From positions 372,001 through 436,000 of the forward strand of contig JADNYV010000005.1 in the NCBI GenBank assembly GCA_015501055.1: 64,000 nt of DNA, read 5' to 3'. This document shows positions 1 through 10,658 of this stretch, in pieces. This stretch comes from Mucidula mucida (Eukaryota > Basidiomycota > Agaricomycetes > Agaricales > Physalacriaceae). The position numbers and the translations under genes were made by a program. Within the stretch, counting starts at the first letter, position 1, and each line of letters begins with the position of its first letter. The notes under the pieces were generated by a model. It was given only the letters and a program-made list of their open reading frames with translations, made no database searches and was not told the DNA's origin.

Positions 1-454
1 TTTGCATCACTTTTAATCCAGTTTTCTGTAGCATGAATTATTCCATAAAGGGTGGTGTGGAAGCTCTTTTGGTCAAACACATCCGCCGTTGCCGTCTTCC
101 TCGCTTCCCGTCAAATTTGATCATAAGTATACTTCAAATCTGCAGAATACCTACAATCCATATCTCGTGCAAGACAGTGGCCTTCTGGATGCGACTTTGA
201 TCACTAGCTCGACTTTTTCTCATTGAACAGCATGAGCCTCAACGGTAAAAGAAAACCACAACAAGAATCTCATACAAAGAATACGACTACTACAGAACGG
301 AAACGATTCGGAAGAAGAAAATACGAGAGTGCGTTATTCATTTTTGTTTTATATTCGCGACTAAATTCATCCACATTTGTGCCTAGCAACTCCTTGGTTG
401 TCTTCGACATTCTATCAGCAAGGCCCTTTAACGAGTGCTGAAAGACACTTACAT
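1..454. other. Unassigned window edge and 3' flank
   Basis: No convincing gene was seen. Short open frames on the + strand (about 223-441) have no recognisable domain and low-complexity Thr/Lys/Arg composition. The stretch lies beyond the 3' end of the aegerolysin gene and probably holds its 3' UTR. Confidence 0.4.
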
Positions 455-938
455 TTAAACACCCTTGCGCAGGGCATCAACGGTGATAGTACCGAGAGCA
501 CCGCTGTCCAAGTTCTGACCGCTGTACTCAATCATCCACTTGGTGTTCGAGCCGCTGACAGTCCAGGTGTTCGTTTTGCTCCCCCACGGGCAGTCCCAGT
601 AGAAGTGGCGGATGGCCTTATCGCCCTCGCTGGGTCAACGAGGTCAAAGCTGCCCGTAGTCCCCTCGGCAGCGTCCGACCTGCCACAGGCGTTGAGCTGG
701 AGCTTCTCGTCAGGTCCGACGACCTTGCCCTCGTAGTCGCTCGCGGAGACCTCGTGGTCTTTGTCACCTGTTGCCGAGAAAAGGACATAATAGTGAGCCC
801 TAAAATCGTTTTTGTGGCTAGCAGAAACGGCTTACCATCGGCGTGAAGCTTGCCCCAAGTTGGCTTCAAGTTCTTGAGCTTGAGAGGCTTCGCGCCAACG
901 TTGTGGATGATGATGATAACCCATTGAGCGTAGGCCAT
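455..938 (-). CDS. Aegerolysin family protein, with a one-base frame break
   Basis: Small cytolysin-type beta-sandwich protein of the aegerolysin family. Members bind specific membrane lipids such as sphingomyelin/cholesterol or ceramide phosphoethanolamine and can recruit a MACPF partner to form pores. Exon 1 is 938-836, an intron with GTAAG donor lies at 835-768, and exon 2 is 767-455. The N-terminal hydrophobic strand, the His-Ala-Asp turn at the splice junction and the Gly-Arg-Ser-Asp-Ala segment match the family. With one extra base counted, the exons give about 138 residues, the usual size. The frame shifts by one base near 629; the rest of the conserved domain continues in the next frame to a stop at 455-457. 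The break may be a real null mutation or a base-call error; several genes here have the same kind of break. A TATA box lies about 80 nt upstream. The gene faces a MACPF gene across 1.9 kb. The family is certain; functionality is not. Confidence 0.85.
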
Positions 939-1017
939 GGTGTATAAGAGGTTGGTTGGTGGTGGTACTACGAATGGGTGAGTTCTTGGGGGTGGGGATT
1001 TCGTTCTCAAGGATGCC

Positions 1018-1025
1018 TTTTTATA
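1018..1025 (-). promoter_or_regulatory. TATA box of the aegerolysin gene
   Basis: The minus strand reads TATAAAAA at 1025-1018, about 80 nt before the aegerolysin start codon at 938. A C-rich run follows just upstream. A strong TATA box fits the high, stage-specific expression known for this family in mushrooms; the expression level itself is inference. Confidence 0.6.
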
Positions 1026-1197
1026 GGTCTTTGCACCCCCCCCTCTTTGACCGACTGAGGGGGGTATTTGTTCGTCTATTGCTATTCGGGCTCTCTGTGC
1101 TATCCCAGAAAGTTCTATTCGGTCAAGCGACGTACACGTTCTACGCCCTCTCGACGCACTCAAAGTAACTCCACCTTCAACTTCCATTCCAATTTCA

Positions 1198-1935
1198 GTT
1201 GTATAGATTGCTGAATCGAACTTCAATGAAGCATTTACTGGAGAGCCGGCAGACAGTGGCACACGGCATCGCGTCATCGTGGGAAAGCAAGAATGAAATG
1301 AGATCGACTACCCCACGAAAAACTCTACGTTACGCTTCGGAAGGGCCAACACCGGCTCTGTTCTGTCTCGGACGTCGTCCTGCCGGTAACGACATTTCGT
1401 AGATAGGTCTCTGGTCGTAGGAAGCTTCGACGTCACGGAATTATCTGTACCCTTTATTTCTGCTCCAGAGCCATGTGATCGACCACAGTGCTGAACCGAA
1501 TTCAAGTTTTCATTTGACTTTATCGTGCGTCAGGCCTGAAGTTCCCTCTTACCCTGCCTGCAACTACGCTTCTCAATTGAAAGCACTCATCACATGTAAG
1601 GCTTGTGCGAAGCTTTCGATCAGCACCGCTAACGCAAGCTCTGTACATTAACAGCTCCAATGCTCGATTATCTTCAAATTTCTATCGAAGCTCACGATTT
1701 GAATGCGTTGAGAATCCGGATGGGCACAACACCAGACTCCTTCATGGGTTGTCTCCGCATCCAGAGGCAGTTTAGTAATGCATGCAAGAATCTGTGACGC
1801 AACCCAATTGCAAACATGAATGGGGTAAGCACCTCACTATCGTCAAGGGTAACTTCGTTTCTGGTGCAGCGTACAGTCACAAAGGCCCCACATAAGCTCT
1901 CGACGTCTAGCTTGTAGGCGACCTTCAAACTGTCA
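1198..1935. repeat. Diverged tandem duplication, copy A
   Basis: This copy begins with TTGTATAGATTGCTGAATCG and aligns through its whole length with the adjacent copy at 1936-2640. Shared landmarks in order are the 'tctcggacgtcgtcctgccgg' region near 1365, the 'atgcgttgagaatccgga' region near 1701 and the 'tttctggtgcagcg' region near 1858. The copies differ by many substitutions and small indels, so the duplication is old. No domain-bearing frame spans it. It fills the gap between the two divergent pore-former genes. Confidence 0.8.
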
Positions 1936-2640
1936 ATTGTATAAATTGCTGAATCGAAACTTCAGTGAAGCCTATACTGCTGGAGACGGGCCGGCGGACA
2001 GTCGCGCACGGAATCGCGTCATGGCAGGAAAGCAGGCATGAAATGAGATTGACTATCACACGAGAGAATCTACGTTACGCGACGGAAGCGCCGAACTCCG
2101 CCTCTGCTCTGTCTCGGACGTCGTCCTGCCGGCGACCCTACTTCTATACGACAATTCGTCTTCGACGTCACGGAATTATCTGTGCCCTTTATTTCTGCTG
2201 CCAACAGCAGAGCCAAGGCCCTGATCGACTAGAGTGCTGAACCGAATTGAAGTTCTCATTCGACCTTTCGTGTGTCAGGTCTGAATTCTCTCTGTCCTTG
2301 CCTGCAAGCTTCTCAATTGAAAGCCCTCATCACATGTAAGTCTATGTGTTCTCTTGTTTGAACCCTTCGATCAGCACCGCTACGCAAACTCTGTTAAGTG
2401 ACAGCCTCTCCAGGTTTTTTTATAAAAGCTCACGGTTCAGATGCGTTGAGAATCCGGATGGGCACAACACCGGACTCCTTCATGGGGTTGTCTCCGCATC
2501 CAGGAGAGGCAATTCAATGTATGTAAGGACCTGTGGCGCAACCCAATTGGAGGCTAACTTTGTTTCTGGTGCAGCGGACAGTCACAAGGGCTTCGCCTTC
2601 TTGACATCTAGCTTGTAGACGACCTCCAATGGATCGAAGT
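1936..2640. repeat. Diverged tandem duplication, copy B
   Basis: This is the second copy of the 1198-1935 unit in direct orientation, starting ATTGTATAAATTGCTGAATC. It ends about 215 bp before the MACPF start codon and so forms the distal promoter region of that gene. Both copies contain the same GTCTCCGCATCCAG-like stretch. No gene was recognised inside; ancestral exon debris cannot be excluded. Confidence 0.8.
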
Positions 2641-2855
2641 ATTTTGTAGAAGAGACAGTGAGTAGATGCCGCTACTGGCGGCGGCAGGTGATCACTGGTG
2701 GCACTAGTGGGGTGCATGCTCGATGCCTGTCCAATGGCGAGTTGGAAGGGCGTTTCAGGATTTCTTGAAAGCTTTAAACCCCCCCTCGCGTGTCTGGACT
2801 TCACCCATCCAACCACCCGACTTACAACCTCATTTCATTCTCGACACTCTCAGTT

Positions 2856-4838
2856 ATGCAATCCACTCTCACAGACGAGCAGGCGCGTATCGTCGCTGAG
2901 GCCCGCTTCCAAGACAGCTCTATTGCTGTTGTTCGTCTTCTCCCCTCCAGTGGTGTGCCCTGTTGACCACTCGCCATAGGACTCGTCCCAAGCCACCCTC
3001 CGTACCAAGAGGGCGGTCCCCAGTAGCGAACGACAGAGCGGAGACACTCTCAACGACGTCATCGCTGACCCCGTCAGACGCAACAAGCTAGTAGGCCTGT
3101 TTTCTGTCGTGTTGCTCCGTCGTTATGTCTCTCTCCAGATTGATGACAACAATTTGCTCAAAGCCATTGTAATGACCCGCGATGGTCCTATCGTGAGCTC
3201 CAGGGAGCTCATAGAACGTCCCAGCACGCTTCGTGCCGTCGTCAACACCGTCGCTTCCATCGAGACGACCACCGTCGAGGTCGAGTTTACCCAGAAGCTC
3301 ATGGAATCTAACTACAACTCGGTTTCTGTCAAGGCTTCTGCCCCCTAGTACGTCTAGTTATCCTTCCTATATGCAGCTCTTAACATGTCATACCTTAGTG
3401 TGACGGCCACCGCCGAGTACTCTGAGAGCTCGACTTGGAAGAACGATGAGACCGAGAAATCGATGTATGTTTCCTCTCGTTATCTCTTCCCCCAAGGTCG
3501 CGTCGACTTCAGCGCTCCCGGGTCGAGCTTTGACGACGTCGTGAAGCTCAGTTCCGGATTCACAAATGCCGTTCAGAGCGCCCTCGGAAAGTCCAGTCTG
3601 ACTGACAAGAGGGAGGCGCTTCACAACGTCTTCGAAGAGTACGGCCATGTCTTTAGAACTAAGACTAAGATTGGAGGTGTTCTGTCTGCTCACACCCAGG
3701 AGACGTTCAAGAGGACCGTATGTTTTGAACGTTTTAGTGCTTCGTCGTCTTTTAATCTGCGGGTGTAGGAGAACGAGACGGAAGTAAAACAGGATGTTAA
3801 GGCTGGTCTCGAAGTTGCAGTCAAGGACTGGGGCGCCGGTGTCACTGCCGGCCACGGAAATACCACATCGACCATTACTACAGCCCAAAATCGAAAGCTC
3901 GAGACGAAGTACATCGTCAACGTGCGTTCTTCTTTCTTTTGCAGAATCAAGAACCTCATCGTGTTTCCAGGGCGGCGATTACACGAAGATTCAGGATACC
4001 GCTGAATGGATCGGCTCCACTGACAAGTCTGAGTTCTGGCGGGCCATAGAAGTCGCCGAGGTCGTTCCCGTGGTGGACATGCTCCCGAACGAGGTCAGGC
4101 TCGAAGTCAAGCAACTGCTCAAGCCCCTTCTTGGAAAGTATGTTTCCGCACCCGCTTGCTGCTTTCTCCGTACTAAAGAGATCTCGCTAGGTGGGTCGGC
4201 GTTGAGAAGGTCGACGGTACTTCGCAGCTGCCAGTCTCCATATACAGGCCCAAGGATCCGATTCCCTCAGGATGGTTCTGGGTCGGACAGAGTGCGGACG
4301 GCAGCAAGGCGCTCCTCGTCAAGCCGACACTTGGGTACAAGGCCGGTCGCAACCCTGCACTCACTGGAGCGCACGCCGGCGAGGGGATGTCCGACCAGCC
4401 CTTCGTCGACCTTCCCCAATACCAGTTCCTTTCGACTTACTTTGGTGGATTTGTCTACAACACCCCACCTGGCTCCTTGCTTCGCGGCTTGAGGCCTGAT
4501 CTGGGACTCCCTGGTCGTTACGAAATGGTGAGCCCTTCTGTCCTCTAAGTGTTATGAGGATCGGCACTCAAGTATCCTCAACTTTTCCCTCCAGCATGGC
4601 GAAAGTATCAGCACGGCGGTGTATGTGACGGTGAGTTCAATTCTTCTGATGGTGGTGAAATCGGCCTTGACAAAGGCTTTTTCATGAATAGCGTCCCGTC
4701 AGTGCTGTGGATCCTGAGGATGAGTGCTTGGACTTGCAGTCTGTCATTCGCGTGAAGCTCCCTGGCTCAGGAAACCCTCCCAAGCCTACGTGGGCTTTGA
4801 GGGAGAACACGGTGTTGTTCGACTCTAGGGAGGAGTAG
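2856..4838 (+). CDS. MACPF-domain pore-forming protein
   Basis: Membrane-attack-complex/perforin family protein of the fungal type. Proposed exons are 2856-2930, 2980-3090, 3139-3347, 3399-3464, 3513-3717, 3769-3921, 3971-4137, 4191-4527, 4595-4630 and 4692-4838, which sum to 502 codons. The family signature is a Tyr-Gly-His block followed by Gly-Gly (coded about 3640-3685). It is followed by a Ser/Thr/Gly-rich amphipathic stretch (3769-3921) typical of the segment that inserts as a beta-hairpin, and by a distinct C-terminal region after about 4191. The introns at 3091-3138 and 3465-3512 are each 48 nt and stopless, so retention would keep the frame. The proximal promoter has TTTAAA near 2772. 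Divergent placement beside an aegerolysin suggests a two-component pore former; pairing is inferred from position. Unlike its neighbour, its frame is intact under this model. Confidence 0.85.
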
Positions 4839-5069
4839 ATGAGGAATAGTAAAATGGTTCTGGGCCTTTTTGAAATGATCGTCAATACAGTTTGTGAGGA
4901 TGAAAACAAAACAACTGAATGAAGTGGATTTCGAATATTGCCGGTCACTGCACTGCAAGTCATTCGACGGTAGTCAGATCATCCATTGGTTCCACGTTCA
5001 TGTTGAAACAAATCCTCCTGGTATGCGCTTGTGGTATGCATCTCTACGCAACAGTCTCTACTTCAGACT

Positions 5070-5992
5070 CTAGAGGTCTACATTTTCAGCCCCTTCCCAC
5101 GATCCCCAACACCCGAAATCATTCTTTAATTGGCCTTGGTGATGCTCAACTCGGAGCGGCATTGCTCGTAATGGTCCCAAAGGCGCCTCAGTGTAGACTT
5201 TTGGGAGGATAGCCTCCACGGACGTTGACGTCAGGAGTAGAAGCTTGGATGCGGGATGTAATATCTGTCGGAGAGTTTGGGCAACCTTTCGGTTCGTAAT
5301 CTGAAATGAATTTGAGTATGGGGGAAGCGATTAGTTTTGAAGAGAGCCAAACCTCGTTAAGAAATGGAGGATCGACCACAGCCACGTCAACGGCTCCTTT
5401 TAGAGATGAAGGATAGACTTCTGGTTCGTCTAGATCATAATGAATGTAGTGTTTTGGCGTCAAAACTGCGAATCGTCGGTCGACCTCGAGCAGGCGAGCG
5501 CCTGCGAGTGGAGAGATGTGCTGAAAGGCGACAAACGCGGTCGGACACGAAATAAACGCGACCGTAGAAGATTCGTGGCAAAGGGAGCGCACGCATTTCG
5601 CAAGGCGAGTGGCAAATGACGTGGAGTACCTGGCAACACCAGCGATCAGCACATCGAGACGAGAAAGATGCTTGCCATCCAGAGCCGGGCGAGGCCAGTC
5701 TAGCAGAGGAACATGTTATTTGGTGGCAACGAAATTCTCACCAAAATTGACTGAGTTGCCAATCCTCGCCAAAGGCAAAGCGGTATTCGTCCACGCTCAT
5801 CATTGGCCGGTCTGTATCCTCGTCATCCTCTGCCATTTGAGCAACTTTTGCAGACGCCGCTAATTCGCTGAAACGCTGCTCTTCATCTGCCCGGGCAGAG
5901 AGAAACGAGTCTAGAAGGGCAAGTGTATCTACATCTAGCCGTGGCGGCGATCCTGAAAGACCGCCTGTCGATGAAGAGCGTGGGGAGTCCAT
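5070..5992 (-). CDS. EFM5: eEF1A lysine methyltransferase (EFM5/EEF1AKMT1 type)
   Basis: S-adenosylmethionine-dependent methyltransferase of the N6-adenine-methylase-like fold, whose characterised relatives methylate a lysine of translation elongation factor eEF1A in the cytosol. Exons are 5992-5742, 5629-5353 and 5300-5070 (252 residues). The acidic N-terminal leader ends in the family hallmark DWQLSQFWY, split by intron 1. The catalytic motif is VAVVDPPFLNE, in the place of the (N/D)PP(Y/F) box, followed by a strand-rich C-terminus. The length matches the family. Part of exon 1 has been duplicated into the neighbouring chimeric gene at 6183-6777. It is convergent with the MACPF gene, with 231 bp between stop codons. 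The identification is firm; the substrate is from family knowledge. Confidence 0.88.
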
Positions 5993-6182
5993 GAAGGTGT
6001 AGGTTGAAATTTTGATGGGATTTGATCAACACCGCGGGGCCTGTATCAATGGGGTGCTGTTTCGAGTATGTAATAGAGGCGTAGTTACTCGCTATTTTGT
6101 CCTGTCTTTGACAGTTCTGAACAGAAGACAGATAGGATAGTTAAGAATAGTCAAATCGTTTTAGTCGAAATACACCAGCACT

Positions 6183-6777
6183 TCATTGTTCAGTAAAAAC
6201 AGCCAGACGATCAGGCAACCACCCGTAGTAGTTCTTCAACTTTTTGTTGAACTCCTTCATCAACTGAGCGTGGATAAAGGTATCGGGATATGCTAAAGTT
6301 CAATTAGTGATATTCAACCAGATGGAACGCCACGACTCACGTTTATGGAACGTGATAGACTGCAGAAACAAGAGAACCATGAGCCTAAGGAGAGATACGA
6401 AAAGTGCGAATTCGAACACGTACGCGTTCAGCTGCATTGGGAGGATCAAACCGAACACTTGATCCCTCACTGGGAACATATGTAAACCCGACATCCTGCG
6501 AGACCTGCAAACAAAAAGCGAGTTCGACTCGTTCAGGGCGAACACAGGAGGTATCCCATTTCATGCCAGCACTACCTTTGGTCACACTCATTGTCGGCCT
6601 GTCTTCATCCTCCACGAATTGAGCAGCCTGTGCAGACGCAGCTGGTTCGTTGAAACGCCGCTCGTCATCGGCATTGACAGGGAGAAAGGAGGGAACAAGT
6701 GTAACTGTATCAGCCACGTCCAATCGTGGCGGTGATCCCGAAAGACCACCTGCCAATGGAGAGCTCAGGGAGTCCAT
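6183..6777 (-). CDS. Chimeric gene: EFM5 exon 1 fused to HicA-like 3' end
   Basis: Exons are 6777-6544, 6504-6424, 6359-6341 and 6292-6183 (147 residues). The first ~65 residues copy the EFM5 leader (shared GLSGSPPRLDV and SAxAAQ blocks), but lack the SAM-binding domain. After MSV the protein switches to TKGSAGMKWDT, then DVGFTYVPS, SSVRFDPP, SITFHK and the KKLKNYYGW end of the large gene at 6945-10037. Intron positions and even the 19-nt penultimate exon match that donor gene. The first intron is only 39 nt and stopless, so it may be retained. The frame is fully open. This is the product expected from a tandem duplication whose junction fell inside EFM5 exon 1 (about 6585). Whether it is expressed or functional is unknown. 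Confidence 0.75.
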
Positions 6778-6944
6778 GAAAGTGCAGGACAAGTTCAACT
6801 TGAGAATAAAATTCGATGAAACCCTGGCGTTGTTTCAACAGGTGTTGCCTAACAGACCACTGATCATAAGAATCATCAAGAAATATCACCAAGATCGTTG
6901 TGCTCGAAATACACCAGCAGTACAGTACACAAGCATGGTCACGT

Positions 6945-9900
6945 TCAGTAACCAGCTAGATCGTCAGGCGACCACCCGTAATAGTTCTTAAGCTTCTTGC
7001 TAAACTCCTTCAGCAGCTTAGTGTGGATGAAGGTATCGGGATGCGCTTGAATAGACAAAGTTAGTGGCATTCCGACGGAAGTGAATGTGAATACGCACGT
7101 TTATGGAACGTGATAGACTACATTGTGATGAGAAATATGAGGACGAGAGATACGGACAATTGGGAGACACATACCCGCTCTGTACCACCAGGAGGATCGA
7201 ACCGAACACTGGATCCGGCCGTACTGGGAACATATGTAAAACCGACATCCTTCATGACCTTTACAAAGAAAATGAATTTTCCTCAGCACGTACAAGATGA
7301 AACATACTTTGACGAAGGTATCCCACTTCATACCAGCGCTACCCTTGGTCACGTCCTCCGATGTGTTAAGGATCTGGTGCAGGCACGTCTTGGTCTTTTT
7401 ACCCATAGACCCAAACCACGAGCGTCTCGTAGACTTGCTCTCTGGCTCCTCTTGATCGCGCCCGATACCTAGTCTCGACAAGACACTCTTTCCAGAGAAG
7501 ATGGTGGGCGCATCCGAACGCGACTTGACCTTCGTCTTGGGTTGTTCCATGTTCTGGGCATATGCCCGACCAGATTGGGCGGTCGTTTGCTCAACGGGAG
7601 GAATAGATGTAGTGAAAGGTTGAGGAGCAGCAGCAGGCTTAGCGGGCGATTTCGGCGGTGCTTTCTTTGGAGGAGGCGAAGAAGGCGCAGCAGCAGGCGC
7701 AGGCGTGGTAACAGCTGGAGGGGGAGGGGAAGTAGCTTCAGCCGCAGTAGAGTCGGCAGCAGCAGGCTTCTTCTTCTTCTTGGGCTTCTTTTTCTTCTTC
7801 TTGCCGCCAGAACTAGGCTCAACATCGTCATCATCTTCAACTTCCTCAAGAGTGGTCTTAGTACTCTTCGCGGCTTGAGGCTGAGCTTCTGCGGGATGTG
7901 TTGAGATCTGAGGCTGACCGAAAACAAAAAGAACGGACGCTTAGGCGGAGCAGCAGCTGGTTTCTTCGCAGCAGTCTTGGGTTTACGAGTCCGAGTGGAT
8001 AGTTTCGGGTTGCTGTTGAACATACGGCCTGGAAAGCTGCTGTTAAAGCGTGGCAGAAAACAGTGGACATCAACGTACCGCGTAAAGAACCCAACAGCTT
8101 CAAGAAAGGATTACCCTTCTTGTCTTCCTGTTCAAATGGATCAACGGGGCTGGGTTGATCATTCGAGCTGAACCAGTCAGCATCGACGGCTGTGTCCATG
8201 GCTTCCCTCAACATATCGCGAATCTCATCCTCTTCATCTGTATCATATTCACTCTCGTCATCGTCGTCGTCGTCATTGTCGCTGTCCGTATAGTCTTCAG
8301 TGCCAGATTCATCAGACTCGGAAACATCTTGGAGCGCTGGCATCGAGTCGTCGCTCTCAAATCCGTCGGTAATGGCCAATGGTTTCTTTTTATGTCGGCC
8401 GCTGGCCAGCTTCGGAGGGCCGTCCTCATCGTCATCTCCTCATCGGAGTCGACGTCTCGCGCTCTACGGGGAACAAGAGAGTAATCCCAATATGCGACCG
8501 GTTTCAGAGCTTCTGTTAACTGCCATAGAGCGTCTGGTTCCTTGTTGCATTGGGTCATGTAATTCTAGGTGGAATGTTACAAAATGAGGACAATCAGCAG
8601 AACATGTACGTACTAGGCGAATTTGCCTCCAAACATTGTCCAACGCTGTTCGATTGGTGACCTTTGACAGTGGAGATACGAGGCGCTCGATATTGGCACA
8701 CATGTCCGCAGCATGATCAGACTGAATCTCAGCATTGCTCCACTGTGCGTACGCCTTGGGCATCTGGCGATTGGTCTTCTTATATTCTTCTTCGTTAGGC
8801 CCAAGAAGGGGACTCTCGATCATTTCTTGTAATTGAACAGTGACCTAGCCTGAATGAGGTCGAGTAACAAGCGCAATACTGGGACGAACCGACAAATCGC
8901 CAACAGCGTTCCACATTGTCTGAGGGAATCGTTTAGCCTCTTTTGGGGCCTCCTCAACAGCGTCATGAAGAATTCGGTATAAGATGGCTTTCGGATACGG
9001 GGCCTTGGGGAAGCACAACTCGATGATGATCGAATCCAAGAAAGACTTGCAAGCCTCCCTTAGCTCTGCGTGGTCAAACACAACCTCTTCAGAGTTGGTG
9101 TTGTTTTGGATCTTGAAATAGCGGGAATAATGAGCTAAATGTAGCTCAGAAAGGGTAAAAAGACCAAGCAATAACATCCTTACGCGATGTAGTTGCGAGA
9201 GTAGCAAACTTGTTCTGACAGAGTTCCACCAAGATATTCACCATGTCAAAGAGGACAAGATAGCGTGCACGGAATTCTTTGTCCTTCATTTGTTCTCTGA
9301 CGTCTTCATCACGGAGACCGTAAGCCTTGAGCTCGAAAATGTGGTCGGCGACGATTTTCCACGCAGAGGCAAGTAAATAAGCATTGTGAATTCTTAAATA
9401 ACAGATTTGTAGTTGTGAAATGCGAGCGATTGAACAAGTAAGAAGCCTACCTTGCGGATATGGTGGTTGCGACGAAGGCTGGATCGCGCATCTCTTCCTC
9501 TGACTTGTTCTTGGACTTGCAACGCGCTTTGAGTTCCTCTTCGATGATCCCTTGGAACAGATCAGGGTCTTTGAGGTTGGTGATATCGTCCAGATAGCCT
9601 GTAACGTATGGATGAGCCCGATCCGAAACTGGATTAGAGAACCTTGACGTACTAGAAAACTGCGATTCCGCAATTTTTAGACACGACTCAAGAGAGAACG
9701 GAGCAGCCACTGCTTGCATGGCCTCCTTCATCATGTCTCTGCGTGCAAATGGCGTTGAAACATTTCGAGACAGCATACGGAGATACGCACCCGCCAAAAG
9801 ATCGAGCTTTTCTCTGCCGGTGAGTCGGCCGAGAGCCACGACTTCTCCTGTGCCTCTGGCTCCATGTTTGCCATTGCGAAGAACGAGGGCGCGAGTAGTT

Positions 9901-10037
9901 GTAGGGCGCTCGATACGATTACCCTCTGCGTCGCGTCTGCCTGAACGCTTTTCGGCGACTGTCCTCGGACCGAGGGTGATAAGATCCTTGGAGTTTGAAG
10001 ACTTTGTAGGCAGCTTGGCCTTTGCTTTAGGTGCCAT
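6945..10037 (-). CDS. Large uncharacterised fungal protein with HicA-like C-terminus
   Basis: Ten exons: 10037-9653, 9598-9451, 9392-9184, 9134-8890, 8844-8614, 8564-8079, 8028-7308, 7258-7175, 7117-7099 and 7045-6945. With two one-base frame breaks counted they give about 876 residues. The start is MAPKAKAK at 10037. The N-terminal half is predicted helical and unrecognised. A Glu/Asp-rich block (about 8200-8400) and a Lys/Pro/Ala-rich linker (about 7600-7850) follow. The last ~100 residues hold KWDTFVK, DVGFTYVPS, SVRFDPPG, SITFHKPHPD and KKLKNYYGW, the pattern of a HicA/YcfA-like double-stranded-RNA-binding-like fold seen at the C-terminus of some fungal proteins. Frame breaks lie near 8436-8439 and 7918-7921; both are explained by one base missing from a short run. 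The function is unknown. Confidence 0.7.
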
Positions 10038-10658
10038 GAGAGACGGAACCACTGCCTATCGCAGTGATGGAACAGAGAGAGCAGCGCTTTTTATATTTGT
10101 ATTTGCTTGGACCGGCGCCACAGTCCGTGAGAGACCATTGGCATTGGGCCAGCCAGCTAGGACCGTCTGGATGGTCAATGCAAGAACAATAATGGAGCTT
10201 CGGCCAACAACATGACAGCCATCGGTGACAATATCAGCGATAGCGGCTCAGTTGCTAGTAGTAGTAGTAGCAAGGCCAGTATTATTGCAAATCAAGCTTC
10301 AACTGCAAGGCCACAAGTCTATAATGCCAGTATTTTTGACCGATATGCCCTTGTCCGTTGCCCAGCGGTCTGGAAGCGCCCAACAACTTGGTCAAGCTGA
10401 TCATCACATTTCAAATTCAATCTCCGCCGTCAGCGACCGTTGGCATTCAGCTCCTTTCACTCGGTCTACCACCAGCCGCCATTCTCTGTCCTTTCTTCTC
10501 AGAGCTGCGCTCTTTTCTGGCTCTTTCACTTTCATTTCATCGCTGTATCCCTTTTCTCTCACTGTGAAGCCAGTCTTCTCCCTTTACGCTCCTGAGCAGC
10601 GCTCCCATACACAACAAATCGAGTTTTTAGCAAACACTTCGCCTTTCAACTAACAACA
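10038..10658. promoter_or_regulatory. Divergent intergenic promoter region
   Basis: The 621 bp between two divergent start codons carries an AGT/GTA microsatellite near 10254-10272 and pyrimidine-rich tracts near 10480-10560 before the + strand gene. Open frames here are short and lack domains. It is presumed to hold both promoters. Confidence 0.5.

Noticed and set aside
2514..2816. Minus-strand 100-codon frame upstream of the MACPF gene
   Set aside because: It lies in the duplicated non-coding unit and promoter, and the sister copy does not preserve the frame.
7469..8023. Leu/Arg-rich 184-codon frame
   Set aside because: It is the wrong frame of the large gene downstream of the frame break at about 7919; the Lys/Pro/Ala-rich frame is the coding one.
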